Positions 41,150 to 53,040 of a stretch of 64,000 bases of DNA are shown here, piece by piece. The DNA comes from Casuarius casuarius (taxonomy: Eukaryota > Chordata > Aves > Casuariiformes > Casuariidae), in assembly GCA_003342895.1 (NCBI GenBank), contig PTFA01000028.1, forward strand, positions 6,264,029 through 6,328,028, written 5' to 3'. The translations under genes and the position numbers were made by a program. Every line of letters starts with the position of its first letter. Position 1 is the stretch's first letter. The notes under the pieces are model-generated. The model saw only the letters and a list, made by a program, of their open reading frames with translations. It had not been told where the DNA came from and ran no database searches.

Positions 41150-41420
41150 AGGAGGGCACCCAGGAAGCCGAGCTGAGGGGACCACGAGCTCGCACAGGAC
41201 AGACAGGGCTGGCCATGGAGCTGGAGCAGGCAGGCACGAGCACCAGCAGGGCTCTGCATGGCAGGCGCACCTTACCTCCATCCACAGGCCACGACCCCGC
41301 AGGGCTTACAGAGCTCCCACACGTCTCAGGGGCTCGGAGGCTGATTCAAACTTCAGTCCTGTCCTTCATTTCTCACAGCTCACCGTAAGCCCTGAGTGAC
41401 TGCAGGAGCGCAGCGGATGG
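41150..41420. other. GC-rich islet with a donor-like site on the minus strand
   Basis: GC-rich compared with its flanks. In gene orientation it contains GGATGGAG|GTAAGGTG at about 41280-41265, a good splice-donor match. No coding frame is recognised. It could be an unannotated alternative first exon or simply composition. Confidence 0.25.
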
Positions 41421-43548
41421 CAAGATTCTCACAACTCCTAATTAGCATTTGTTTAAATAGAAAATCAGGTTAACATCTCTAAACGGAACAAGCAGGTGTG
41501 GTCCTCAGAGTGTGATTCTGAGGGCAGAGAAAGAAAACATCTTAAAAGCTGACATCTACTCTTCAGTTCCTGTTGATGTCTGCAGATTCCCAGCTAGCAC
41601 TTTTCAATCAGAGAGATATTAGCAGATTACCATAAAAATGTGGTGGAGGTACCCAGTTAGAGCATCCCCCCCAAGCCAGGATAAGATGGCTGAGGTAGCG
41701 GTAAGGGGGGGAAGGCACAGGTACAACCATGGAGCTGGACCCAGTAAATTGCAAAACATAGCCTTTCTGCCAAATGAGGCTTGCACACATTATTCCCTCC
41801 TCCTCCTGGATGGCAGCTCCACAGTTAGAAATGAGCTGAGCTCCGAAAAGGTTTGAGCAATTCTGCCCAGTTCCCTTCACAGATACCGACCGGCAATGAA
41901 AAAGGTTGCTGCAGAACAAAGGCTCCAACTTAACATTCCAGCCTCTGGCAGCGGTCTTGTATGAAAAACCATAAATGATGTGAAGAAGGCAAATATATTA
42001 CACTGAACATCCGAGTGTACTGTGGATAGCGTAGGTGTGAGGACAAATGGCGTGTTCTACTGACAGCTGCACCTTGTGACCTACTTAACAGGTTCCCTGT
42101 GCAACTTTCAGGGTTAGTATTGTCATTAAACATCCAGATTGCAGTAGCAGTACCTAGAAACCCTTATCAAACGAACTTGCAATAGGTTCTGTACAAACAA
42201 CGCCTCCCTTATTGGTCTTATGATTAACTAGGCAATCTCTTAGAACTGATACCAGTTGCTCTATTAACCTTTCCACAAACTTTACCTCATCTTTCCCTAA
42301 AATATTAAAGTTATGATGCTCTAATACTGCTTCTGCACTCTAGATTCCTTTTTAAAAAATGAATAGTAAAACTCTAGTAAAAGTGTACTTTATTTTAAAC
42401 AGACTATGTAAACTGTTAATACATTTACATGGGATTTTACCACGGTCACTCTTCAAGAAAAAAGCAGTAAAGCTCCCTCTGTCTGACACATGGAATACTA
42501 CACAGACAAATAAACAGAACTACATTAAAAGAACATCAAGATCGCAGTGTCAAGTACTCAAAGTTTAAGACAACTAAGAACTAAGGTGTAATGTCAGTTC
42601 TTTCACCTCTTTCCACGTTCTGATATAGCATTTTTCCCACCAAATTACTCTGCTTCAATCAACACACAGCAAGTCCACTGCTCTCAAGGGACAGTTAAGT
42701 AGCTGAGGTATTTATTACCTTCAGCTTTACTCAGTCTGTGAAAGGACATATGGTCTTCTAGTAAATTCATATTCTTCTATTCACTTTCCTCTTCAAACCT
42801 GGATGTCTAAATTCCTCCAAACTGTCCCTGGATTATCTCTTTTCCAACCCAACTTCTCATGCAAAAGTACTTTGTTCCAAAATGTGTCCTCCAGTTCTTC
42901 CTAGCAAATGGGAAAATATATAGTCTTTTGTTTCTGGAAACCTCCGTCACTCTTAAGAGAGAGACAGCTGCCTGTCTTTTAAAGGAAGCAGTGCTGACCA
43001 TGAAGTTCCTCCTTATGCAAAGCCATCACGAGTTTCTGATATTGACTCTGCTTGAGAAGCAGCTTTTAAACCATTCTCTTTTTATTCAATAATCTTAACA
43101 CACACAACTTTGGGAGAGTAAGTTGCTCGGCTCTGCAAGAGTACTTTATTTTGTTACCTTTTTGCTAAGGACTGAATAAGTGGGGGAAAAAATCACATCA
43201 CTCTCAAAGTATCCACAGGCAAGCAATCTAGAGGAGAAGAATAAGCTCTTCACTACTGCAAGAAAAAGATAGTGTGCATTATTGTGTTTGAGAAGTCAAG
43301 TTATTTAGATCTGGAAGATTTACATAAAAATACTGGCAGAAGCTGCTGACAGATAAAAGCCAAAACAGCTCCTTCATCTTTTGGGAATTATGGGAAACAT
43401 TTATAAGCACACAGAAAGTTAAAAATAATGAGTGTAGAGCAGTCACCTAGAAAAAAAAAAAGCAAACAATGGTAACAGCAATCCAGCATCAGAAGGGCTT
43501 TCTTTATTCTGCAAGCTGACATATTTCAAATCAGGTCTTTCTTGTCTT

Positions 43549-43579
<31 letters not shown>
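43549..43579 (+). repeat. (AAAAG)n microsatellite
   Basis: A short A-run, then repeated GAAAA units up to GAAAAAAGC. Confidence 0.8.
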
Positions 43580-45082
43580 CAAAAGCAGCTTGGGGCTCTA
43601 GATGTAGCAACAGAAATATAGAAATAGGGCAATGTTGAAAGGCAGTCTTGTAAGAAAGCAAAAAATGGGTTAATCCTTACAGCCATTAAACCATGGGCTG
43701 ATCTGACATAGATATAGAAACAACAACATTATTAAGAAATTCCTGAACTAGATCTACAGGGAGTTAATCCCACTGCCTTCTTTAATTTCAGATAAAGAAG
43801 AAAACTCTCAGTTTGTATGTAATAAATTTTCTGACCCTGATCATACAGCTGCCTAGATTTCTCTACATAGTGGTATCAGCGTTCATTTCTCATTCCAACT
43901 TTTAACGCTATCCAGATACAATACCAAAAGGGCCTTATGGAATATGAAGTGCAGCACCTACTACATGAACTTAAAAGTTATCTATTCCGTAAACCACTGT
44001 TAAGTTTGTTCACACTGTGCTGTTGAATTAACTAATTTAGATTTTAGCAGTCGAAGCAGTAAATTGATTTCATGGAACTTTACATGCTAAAAGCATTAAC
44101 GGTCTCAACTGGCCAACTAACTTAAACTGGATAAAGAACCCACTTTCTGTATTGTCTAGCACACTGCATTGCAGAAACTCATATAACACAAAAATCTGTT
44201 TATGGGAAGTGTTAAAAAATTAAATTGTAAAGAACAACAAAGATGGTGTAACAAAAAGCTAGCATGAAAAACTGGCTACATTTTTACATCAGCATCTGCA
44301 AGCCAAATCCTGACTGAAGTCAGGGTAAAGAGTACAGAACAGCATTTCAGTCTGCTTTGGTAGTACTCATTTACAAGGAGACCAAAAGCAATAGAAAAAG
44401 GCTTTCTCTTAAAGAGAAGCTTAATTATAAATACTTGAACTCCGAGAGAAATTTTTTTGCCACTTCAGTGCAAACCTACAGTGTTAAATTGGTTTAGACC
44501 CTAAGAAACTCTAAGAAAAATGTGTCCCTCTCTAAATGGGACACACTTTTAGATCTCTTAAAAATAAGCAACATTTTGTGAAGCAGTGAGGAAGAATAGA
44601 GAAGTTGAAAAAACTACAAAAATATTTTGTAAATGGTCTCGGAAAGCCTCAAACAGACAGTGGCTGTGCAAAGAAAAAATATGCAACTGGTTAAGAACCA
44701 AAAATGTGTTCCCTGTGATTTGTGATTCAGGTGGTCAAATAAAAGCTGCTGTTGCAGGGAAGAAGCTGGGGTGGGGTGGGAGCTCCTTCTGTGTCCTTTA
44801 CAAGACTCAGAGGTGAGCAAGGAGAACTCTGACCAGCCTCTTCTCTTCTTTGGTACTGCTGCAGGGCAGCTCCCCTGCAGTGGCCTACTTTATCCCAAGG
44901 AGAGTAAGAGAACTGCTATGTATGGTCTCCTGCTTCGCTGTAGAAACTTTATGGGGGGGGGTCAACTTATGCTTAAGTTGACTGTCTCTGAACTTAGGGG
45001 AGCACTAAGTATATAAATAAGCATGCCAAGAAATACTCATCTGTTGTGTATTTAAGTCTTGCAAGCATAGTTTCCGCTGGTC

Positions 45083-45102
45083 ATACACACACACACACAC
45101 AC
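45083..45102 (+). repeat. (CA)n microsatellite
   Basis: About nine uninterrupted CA units, then GTATATAG. Confidence 0.85.
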
Positions 45103-46361
45103 GTATATAGTTTTTCCACCACCATCCTGCTCTTGCCAAGAAAGTTAGCCAGTCTTCTAACCTACCCATCCACATCTTAAAATATAATAGCATTATCTGT
45201 CTGTCCAACTATCTGTATTTCCACACATGCACACACTGAAAGAGAGAGCTTGGAGCTATAATCATTTAGTTGTTTCAGAATGTTGATTATAGGATACAAT
45301 AAAGGAGTAAAAAAATATCCCCTACTTGCATAAGATGTGATAAAACATGTGAAAAGGTCTTCCAGCTATGACTCACTAAGAAACGGGTGGAGGCTTGTAA
45401 GGCCAAAAGGCTTCTGGCTGGAAGGAGTATGCCTTCTTCCACGCTGGCCAGCAAGGACTTGGATTGACTGCCATTCTGTCAAAAGGCCAGATATATCCTG
45501 GTTGTTTTCCTGCTATCCTACTGAAAAAAAAAAAAAGGAACTCTTACATGTCTGTTTTTGTTACCGTGCTCCAGAGGAATCCCTTGGTCATCATTTTGCC
45601 AAAAGAAAGAACCAGAGTTACCTTTATTTGACCCTACCAAATAGGAACACCTCTTTTTCTTCTACCTTCTTAAAAAACTTTTTCGTTTGTTTGTTTAAAT
45701 GTGGGGCATGCCAGGAAGAAGGATAGCTTACTTGATTCACAGATGGAGAATCATTCCAAAAAATAATTCCCTGTTGAGAACAGAAGAAAGAGAAATGCAT
45801 TTGCTTTAAACTGACCTGTTTTTTTCTCTAACAGGCTTATGAGTCTCTGTTTTCAAGGGTAGTTCAACTGACTTGCCTGCTACACCAGAACATGCATTTT
45901 TCTATCTATGCCTCCTTTTAGTTTTCCCCTTCCAAATTTATGTATGCAGCTGGAAAAACTTGCATCTTAATTAGCTCATCTTTGACATCTTCAGAGAACT
46001 TTACTAAGGCTTTTAAAAGTTAAAGCTCCTCAAAAATGGTAGATAGAGCAGATGGTTGGTATAGCTCACCTAACCACTGATACACTACACACCAGGTATG
46101 TACAGGCATACCTCACCTTATTGCACTTCACAGATACTGCGGTCTTTACAAATTGAAGGTTTGTGGCAACCCTGCATTAAGCAAGTCCAGCAGCACCACT
46201 TTTCCAAGAGCATGTGCTCACTTTGTGTGTCTGTGTCACATTTTGGTAATTCTCATAATATTTCAAAATTTTTCATTATTATTATATCTGTTATGGTGAT
46301 CTGTATATCTATAATTTGCCTCCCTATTCCCTGAGACACAACAATATTGAAATTAGGCCAT

Positions 46362-46560
46362 CTAGGGCTTTCATAGCTAGAGAGAAGNNGTCAATGCAGG
46401 GTCTGAGAGGATTGACTCCAATTTTGAAAGAAATTCTGTTGTGGGTAAAATGCTATCAAACAGCATTGCATGCTACAGAGAAAGCCTTTGTGAAAGGAAG
46501 AGTCGATCGATGCAGCAAACTTCATTGTTGTCTTATTTTAAGAAATTACCATGGCCACAT
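46362..46560 (+). pseudogene. Tigger transposase relic, C-terminal part, opposite orientation
   Basis: The plus strand carries FIARE.SMQGLRG, then (shifted frame) [15 protein letters not shown] and [16 protein letters not shown], the C-terminal end of Tigger transposase. It lies head-to-head with the N-terminal relic, which marks the turn of the palindrome. Confidence 0.75.
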
Positions 46561-46666
46561 TTGCCGCATCAAAAGCATTTTACCCACAACAGAACTTCTT
46601 TCAAAATGGGAGTCAGTCCTCTCAGACCCTGCATTGACTTCTCCTCTCTAGCTATGAAAGCCCTAG
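46362..46666. repeat. Inner inverted repeat of the Tigger element
   Basis: Left arm 46362-46454 (CTAGGGCTTTCATAGCTAG ... GTGGGTAAAATGCT) is inverted at 46574-46666 (AGCATTTTACCCAC ... CTAGCTATGAAAGCCCTAG). The 119-bp spacer is present once. Confidence 0.85.
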
Positions 46667-47259
46667 GTGGCATCTTCTTCCAATATAAGGCTGCTTTGTC
46701 TACATTGAAAAATCTGTTGTTTAGTGTAGCCAGCTTCATCAATTATTTTGGCTAGATCTTCTGGATAACTTGCTGCAGCTTCTACATCAGCACTTGCTGC
46801 TTCACCTTGCACTTTTATGTTATGGAGACTGCTTCTTTCCTTAAATCTCATGAACTGACCTCTGCTAGCTTCAAACTTTTCTTCTGCAGCTTCCTCACCT
46901 CTCTCAGCCTTCACAGAATTGAAGAAAGTTAGAGCCTTGCTCTGGATTAGGCTTTAGCTTAAGGGAATGTTGTGGCTGGTTTGATCGTCTATCTAGACCA
47001 CTGAAACTTTCTCCATATCAGCAATATGGTTGTTTCACTTTCTTATCATTCGTGTGTTCACTGGAGTCGCACTTTTAATCTCCTTCAAGAACTTTTCCTT
47101 TGCATTCACAACTTGGCTAACTGTTTGGCACAAGAGGCCTAGCTTTGGGCCCATCTCAGCTTTCGACAGGCCTTCCTCACTAAGCTTACTCATTTCTAGG
47201 TTTTGATGCAAGTGAGAAACATGCGACTCTTCCTTTCGCTTGAACACTTAAGAGGCCAT
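46574..47259 (-). pseudogene. Tigger transposase relic, N-terminal half
   Basis: The minus strand starts MAS at 47259, meets a stop at the fourth codon, then reads [17 protein letters not shown] (helix-turn-helix), [17 protein letters not shown] and, further on, [36 protein letters not shown] and [19 protein letters not shown], i.e. the CENP-B/pogo-type DNA-binding and early catalytic region. Several in-frame stops and a deletion after [16 protein letters not shown] remove the DDE catalytic core. Confidence 0.8.
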
Positions 47260-47838
47260 TGTAGGGTTATTAATTGTCCTAATTTCAATATTGTTGTGTC
47301 CCAGGGAATAGAGAGGCCCGAGGAGAGGGAGAGAGACGGGGGAACGGCCGGTCGGCGGAACAGCCAGAACACACAACATTTATCGATTAAGTTTGCCATT
47401 TTATAGAGGCATGGTTCATGGTGCCTCAAAACAATTACAATAGTAACATCGAAGATCACTGATCATAGATCACCATAACAGATATAATAATAATGAAAAA
47501 TTTTGAAATATTGTGAGAATTGCCAAAATGTGACACAGACACAAAGTGAGCACATGCTGTTGGAAAAATGGNACCAACAGACTCGCTCGATGCAGNGTTG
47601 CCACAAACCTTCAATTTGTAAANACCGCAATATCTGTGAAGTGCAATAAAGCAAAGCGCAATAAAATGAGGTATGCCTGCAATTCTTTTAGGACTCAGGA
47701 TTACTAAACAGGAGCCTGCCACCTCCCAAAGGGTTCTAATATTTCACAGTAACTGTGCCACTAATAGCCCTTTTTAGGGAGANCAGTATACAAAACCCCA
47801 CCTAAACCTAGGTCTTGTTTTAAGGGAAATACTTCTTG

Positions 47839-47854
47839 TTTTTTTTTTTTTTTT
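47839..47854 (+). repeat. Poly-T tract
   Basis: Sixteen consecutive T, about 160 bp beyond the Tigger right end. Confidence 0.7.
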
Positions 47855-50800
47855 AAACAGGATATTTCTTGATTTCTCAGGAGAATCAGCCATTCTGCTT
47901 CTTTTTCTTGTATTTTACTATACGTCAGCTTTCCACATTTTAAACATTCTTCTCAAACTGAGAAGTCTTAGGAGACAAAACAAAGCCACTGGTTATTCTA
48001 ATGATATTCAGTTAAGAATAAATAATGCAAAGGAATTAGTGAATATCATAATTATGCTGCCTGATGTTGTGAAGGAACCAGACTGGAATAAGATAATGTG
48101 AGGCCACAGGTATAGACTACCTGGAGACACACATACTCAACTTGTTTGGCTTCTGCTTCCAAGAGGAAGGACTAAACCATTACGTTCAAAAACTGGATCC
48201 CCCCCAAATAGCTACCCATCCTCAAAATACATGCAGAAATTTAAGACATACTAAGACTCAATACTGTAATTACTGTAGTCTCTTATCAAGCTATTAAGAG
48301 CAAGAGCAAAGCTACAGGTGTTGTTACAGTGTTCATTTACATCATGGTCTGACGGTGTTTTGTAAAGCTTCAAAGCAAGCTGCTTTTTATTTGAGACAGG
48401 AAAATACACATGGATTAGAGATTTCTGACAGGCTACAAACAGGTGACCAAATCACATTTAACAGGACAGAAAACTCTAGATTTTTCAATATATTAAATTC
48501 ATCTTGAAATTAGAGAAATTCATGTTTTTACTTCTGAATGGCCATCAACTTGAGCCCAACAGAACAAATTTGAACCACATTTAACTCTACTTTTCCCTGC
48601 TCTCTTTATAGCTTCTCCATGCTTTATGCACATTACATGTTCTCTCTCTTTCTCTCTCAGCATTTGGTCTCTTTTTCCTTCTGGCATTCTGTAATGCTGC
48701 CAGCCAGCAAGCTTTGCTTTTAATAAGTAGATCTGCCAACTTAAACACCAGTCTCTTAAGGCAATCAAATAATGAAACACACATGTATGTACTTGCACGT
48801 AATCTGTCAAATGCCTCTACAGCCCACCACAAACAATTTTTGCAATTGGGGGTTTTCATAGGAGCATGCATTCATACACTCCTGGTTTTCAAAGATCAAA
48901 TGCCATGGTTTTTCAGAATCCTGTGTCCTGGTTCTACAGATAAACCTAATGCCTCTGCGATTTAGATAACTCATGTCTCTTCTAGATATTGGTATGAAAA
49001 AATTAAAAAATACAAAGCTTGTGCAGACAGCTTCATATAGAATAAGCATATCTTTCAATTTCTCTAATTCTGTGCAAAGGTCTAGTACAAGACAGCACAG
49101 ATTCCTNCACTGTGTCCAGAAAGCGCTAGAGAGTTCATGAACAACCATTCCAAATATCAAGAGTATTTTTTTCTACCTCCCTCATTACTCATCTGTCATT
49201 TGCACTGAAGCGTTCTGGATTTCCACTTTCTAAACTAGTACTTCCCAAAAGAGAAATTTAATGTACGGCTCTAGCAACAGAGTAACCCAGCAAAAAACTG
49301 TCTGTCACACCGAGATGAAGTTGCACTGACACATCTCTTGATTAAATAAGGCTGGAATTTGCAGCATGGAAGAATAAAGATGGTAGCAGAAGTATCTTTC
49401 AAGCAAGCAAGTTACTGATTGGTATTGGAAAATTAAAATCAGATTTCAAGGACTGAAATTAACTACATAACTTGCCATCACTTGGAAAATTCCTGCACTG
49501 TTCCTATGCATTGCAACTGTGAAACAGTGGAAAAAACCCCAAAACTATTACAGATGCATCATAAAAGTGCAAGGAAAAGGTACTTTAAACATGCATCCCT
49601 GATATGCATACTTATAATATGAAATACACTTTTACAATAAAGCCTGAAAATTTGAAAATTTAAAATTCCCAGAATTGGGAAACAAGTGAGACAACACTAA
49701 ATTATGTCATCACATCTGTTCAGTCTGTGCATTCATATTCTAATAATTCTTCTGCTTTTGATGCTTATATTTGGATTCCAGATGGTGAAGCTGGATGGTG
49801 CAGTCAGAGGTATGCTAGTATGATTTGTTCTACAAGGAATCATCTTGGACACCCCGCACTAAGTAACCGAAGCCAACAGTGGAGTAAGCAGATGGTACTT
49901 TCTCTTTGGGACAAATAAAGCCTTACTGTGTCCAGCTTACCTTGGTTCTGGATGTTAGCTTATCTCAGTGAAAGTTAACTGAAATTTTATTCCAGTTCTG
50001 TCCCCGAATCCAGCTTTTTGAAATATTTTTCCTGCATGACCTCCTATTACAAAGAGATTAACACAGACACCTTCAAACTGTAGTTATTTTTTAATCTTAT
50101 TTGTGGGCTACCTCACAGGAATCATAATGCTGTCTTCACTCATGCCAGTACCCTGAAGATGTCTTAATATTTGAGAAGCTCTGTGATGCTATAACCAGGA
50201 ATGTCACTGGAAAGAGCACAAGAGGCAATGAAAAAATCTGCTACCAGAGAGGAGTCTGAATACTGTAAAGTAAAGGTGGCTTAAGACCACAAACTAAACA
50301 ACCAGAATGAAGCAATTCTCATTCAGCGAAGATGTGTACAATGAATAAAGCAAGGATGAGAGGCAAAAAAGGGGTCAGGTGACTATACAATTAAAAATTG
50401 TATCATATTGCATATGCTACAAGGAGGTGTAGTTACATGTATAAACACAACTTTAAAATGCTCAGTTTTGCAACCTGAACAATGTTTTGCTAGTGTGGGG
50501 GATTCCCTGTATATATGCAAATGTATCAAGATAACAAAACCCCGTATTTATTTTAATAATTCATTACCATAACAGAATATCCAGTTAAAACTGTCACTAT
50601 ATCATTTCCTCACTTATAAGGAACCCTACTGATCATCACACTAGTTATCCAAATAACAAGCAGCCCTGCAAAAATGACCATCCTTGCCAAAGTGTCCAGC
50701 AGCATAGAGTATTTTTATTTGCATGAGTGAAGATGATCGAATACAACAAAAGGAAATAACCTGTCTAAAAATCTTTGTATTTTCCATCACCAAGTACAAT

Positions 50801-50939
50801 TAAGCGTGGCTCAAAAGTTTAAAAGACATTTCTGCTACCAAACTTGCAAGTCTTACTATGTAACGGACAAAGCTAAGTCATGTCCATTAAGCATGTAGTA
50901 AAGGGAGGAGTCAGGACTGATTAGAAACATGCTTTAAAT

Positions 50940-51065
50940 CATCTAGAAGTTATGAGCTTGATACAGGAATTATCGAGTGAAATTCCATGCCCTGTGCTAA
51001 CACAGGAGGCCAGACTAGATGACTGTAAGGCTGTTTCCCTTCTGTCTTTGAAGCCCGTAAAAGGA
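50940..51065 (+). repeat. CR1 LINE 3' fragment
   Basis: The plus strand reads TGATACAGGAATTATCGAG.., GTGAAATTCCATG.CCTGTG, ACAGGAGGCCAGACTAGATGA and CCCTTCTGTCTTTGAA, matching the conserved 3' region of sauropsid CR1 elements (GGAGGTCAGACTAGATGATC..TCCCTTCTGGCCTT). Diverged and truncated. Confidence 0.65.
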
Positions 51066-51249
51066 CAGTTAGATACTGTTCTTCTATACAGCGTATATCA
51101 TGTAGTATTTTACACACATCCATAACAGATGGAATTTGGTATACTGAAAAGGCAGAATCACTTAAAAACAGAGCTAGCATAATTATAGCGTTTGTGCTCC
51201 AAACCCTACAGGCAATGGGAATCTTGTCTGAGAGAAATAAGAACTGTGG

Positions 51250-51345
51250 GATTTGTCCCAGTGCTGCTAATCCTTGACTATAGGTCTGATCCTGTTCCTT
51301 CTGAAGTCAAAATGGGTTTTGCCACCAATTTAAGGGAAAGTAGAA
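51250..51345 (+). repeat. Old sauropsid repeat fragment (tentative)
   Basis: GGTCTGATCCTGTTCCTTCTGAAGTCAAAATGGG resembles the GATCCTGC..CC.TTGAAGTCAATGGG phrase common in ancient reptile repeats, close to the CR1 fragment at 50.94 kb. Confidence 0.3.
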
Positions 51346-52849
51346 TAGCAGCCTGCTGCTTCTTGTATGAACAAGTCTGTTCGGTAAACAAAGTAACGTC
51401 TAACATTTATAACAACATCAGTACTTAAAAATAACCTTATTTTTTTCTTTGCATCCAAAGGGATTTTGAATAAAACATTTTAAATTCTCTATTCAGAGGA
51501 GAACAGCTCACATTAACAGGCACAGGCATGTTCCATCTAAACTACTAGACAATTTACCACAGTATTTGATTGACTGGCTATTTAGATCAGACAATGAAAA
51601 GCAAAAAAACCCATTCTCATCTTATTGGCGTGTTCTTACTGTGTCATAATAAAACCCTAGATATTTGTCTTAGAGGAAACATCTGGAGCAAAAGCATACC
51701 AGTTGGTAACTCTCTTCCCCTTTTTGCTAAACTGTACATGCAGCTTAAAGTCCTGTATCTTAAACCACTGGGGAAAGCACTCCCAACCCACTAACCTTTT
51801 CAGTATAAGTTTTAATATTGTAAATATAAGAAACTTAACTATCACTATGAGACTAGCATAATCCAAAGCAATGATTAATATCACGTACAACACATGAGTG
51901 CCAAATGTTTCCTTAGCAGATAGTCATATTTCTCTCAACAGCCAAAAGGCTGCTCAAAAGAAGCAAGACTTCTTGTTAGGTGTTCTGTAGTAAATGTTAT
52001 TAACCCAATGACTTTCTTTTTGTTACAGTAAGTGTTGTGATAATAATGGGATTTTGAAAATCTCTTATTTTAAGTGTGGGGCTGGAAATTACACAGACTA
52101 ACAAAGGAGTTTTGGAGTTGTCAGCACTAAGTTTGAACCCAGGAGGAAGTTAAAAAAACATAAAAGCAGTAGGGAATGCACACTAATCTCTCAACCAACA
52201 GTAATAAATTATAAATACAGCAGAGCAAGAAGAATTCAAACATTCATCCCTCTGTGCCCTTGAGGACCCCTAAAGTAAGTGAACAGAGGTCCTTTATTTC
52301 CAGACATTTGATATGAAGCTTTTGCTACATACTATTTTGAATATGAGTTCCTTAACACTTTCTCTGTTGAATAGGCCAGATTGTGAGAGCCACTAAAAAA
52401 AAAAAATCTTTAGTCTCGGAACCGGCTTACACTGGAACAGAAGGCCTCCCTAAATCTTTCTCTCCATAACAAAATCGCTTATGTAGGCTAACGAGTAACT
52501 ATGCTATTCTGGCTTCAGAACAACTGAACAGATTTGGACTGGCAAAAATATATTCTAAATTATATTCAAACATCTGTCCAGATTTGACTACAAAGTACCC
52601 AAAATAACTTGTTTCAGAATGTCAGCGGATGACATTTTCTGACGTTTCTCTCAAGGGAAAGGGTATATTGCAAACAACGCCATGAACATGAAACAAAGAA
52701 TGGAAGACTATTACAGTAAGAGGCACAAAGTAATCGAGTCTGGTCAGCCAAGAATTTCCTGCTTTAGAGAAGCTCTCACATGGCACCGATCCACCACAAA
52801 AGACCTATGTGCCACCCCACGCAGGCAGCTTTGGGGTCTGTGCTTAGCA

Positions 52850-53040
52850 CGCAGAGGATGCCAGTGAGCGCCCGGGGGGCCCTGCCCGTGGGTTTGTCGC
52901 TCCGGGCCGGCAGCGCAGGGAGACCCGCAGGGACATGCCAGCCTCTGGGGAGGAAAGCAGGGAGGCAAGGAAGGCTCTGTCACCACCTCCGTCGCTCCTC
53001 ACCTGTGCCAAGCAGCTGCGGCTCCGAGAGGAGACAATTC
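52850..53040. other. CpG-rich islet with donor-like site on the minus strand
   Basis: CGCCCGGGGGGCC, GGGCCGGCAGCGCAGG and similar strings give dense CpG. In gene orientation GGCACAG|GTGAGGAG at about 53011-52996 is a strong donor consensus. A PIK3R1 alternative first exon is possible but unproven; no ATG-initiated frame of note joins to the next exon. Confidence 0.3.

Larger units (their letters stand above)
46103..47679. mobile_element. Tigger1-like (Tc1/mariner superfamily) DNA transposon, palindromic and defective
   Basis: About 1577 bp bounded by terminal inverted repeats CAGGCATACCTCA...(left, 46103) and ...TGAGGTATGCCTG (right, 47679). TA precedes the left end and CA (a one-base change from TA) follows the right, as expected for a TA target-site duplication. 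Both ends continue as long inverted copies of the same 5' region, e.g. ACAAATTGAAGGTTTGTGG on the left and its reverse complement on the right. The sequence agrees closely with what I know of mammalian Tigger1. Internal parts encode broken pogo/Tigger transposase. It sits in the large PIK3R1 intron and contains several ambiguous bases. Confidence 0.85.

Noticed and set aside
44290..44340. AAATCCTGACTGAAGTCAGGG as part of an old reptile repeat
   Set aside because: Too short to separate from chance.
46098..46914. Apparent cellular genes at 46.1-46.9 kb
   Set aside because: All are fragments of Tigger transposase or its non-coding ends.
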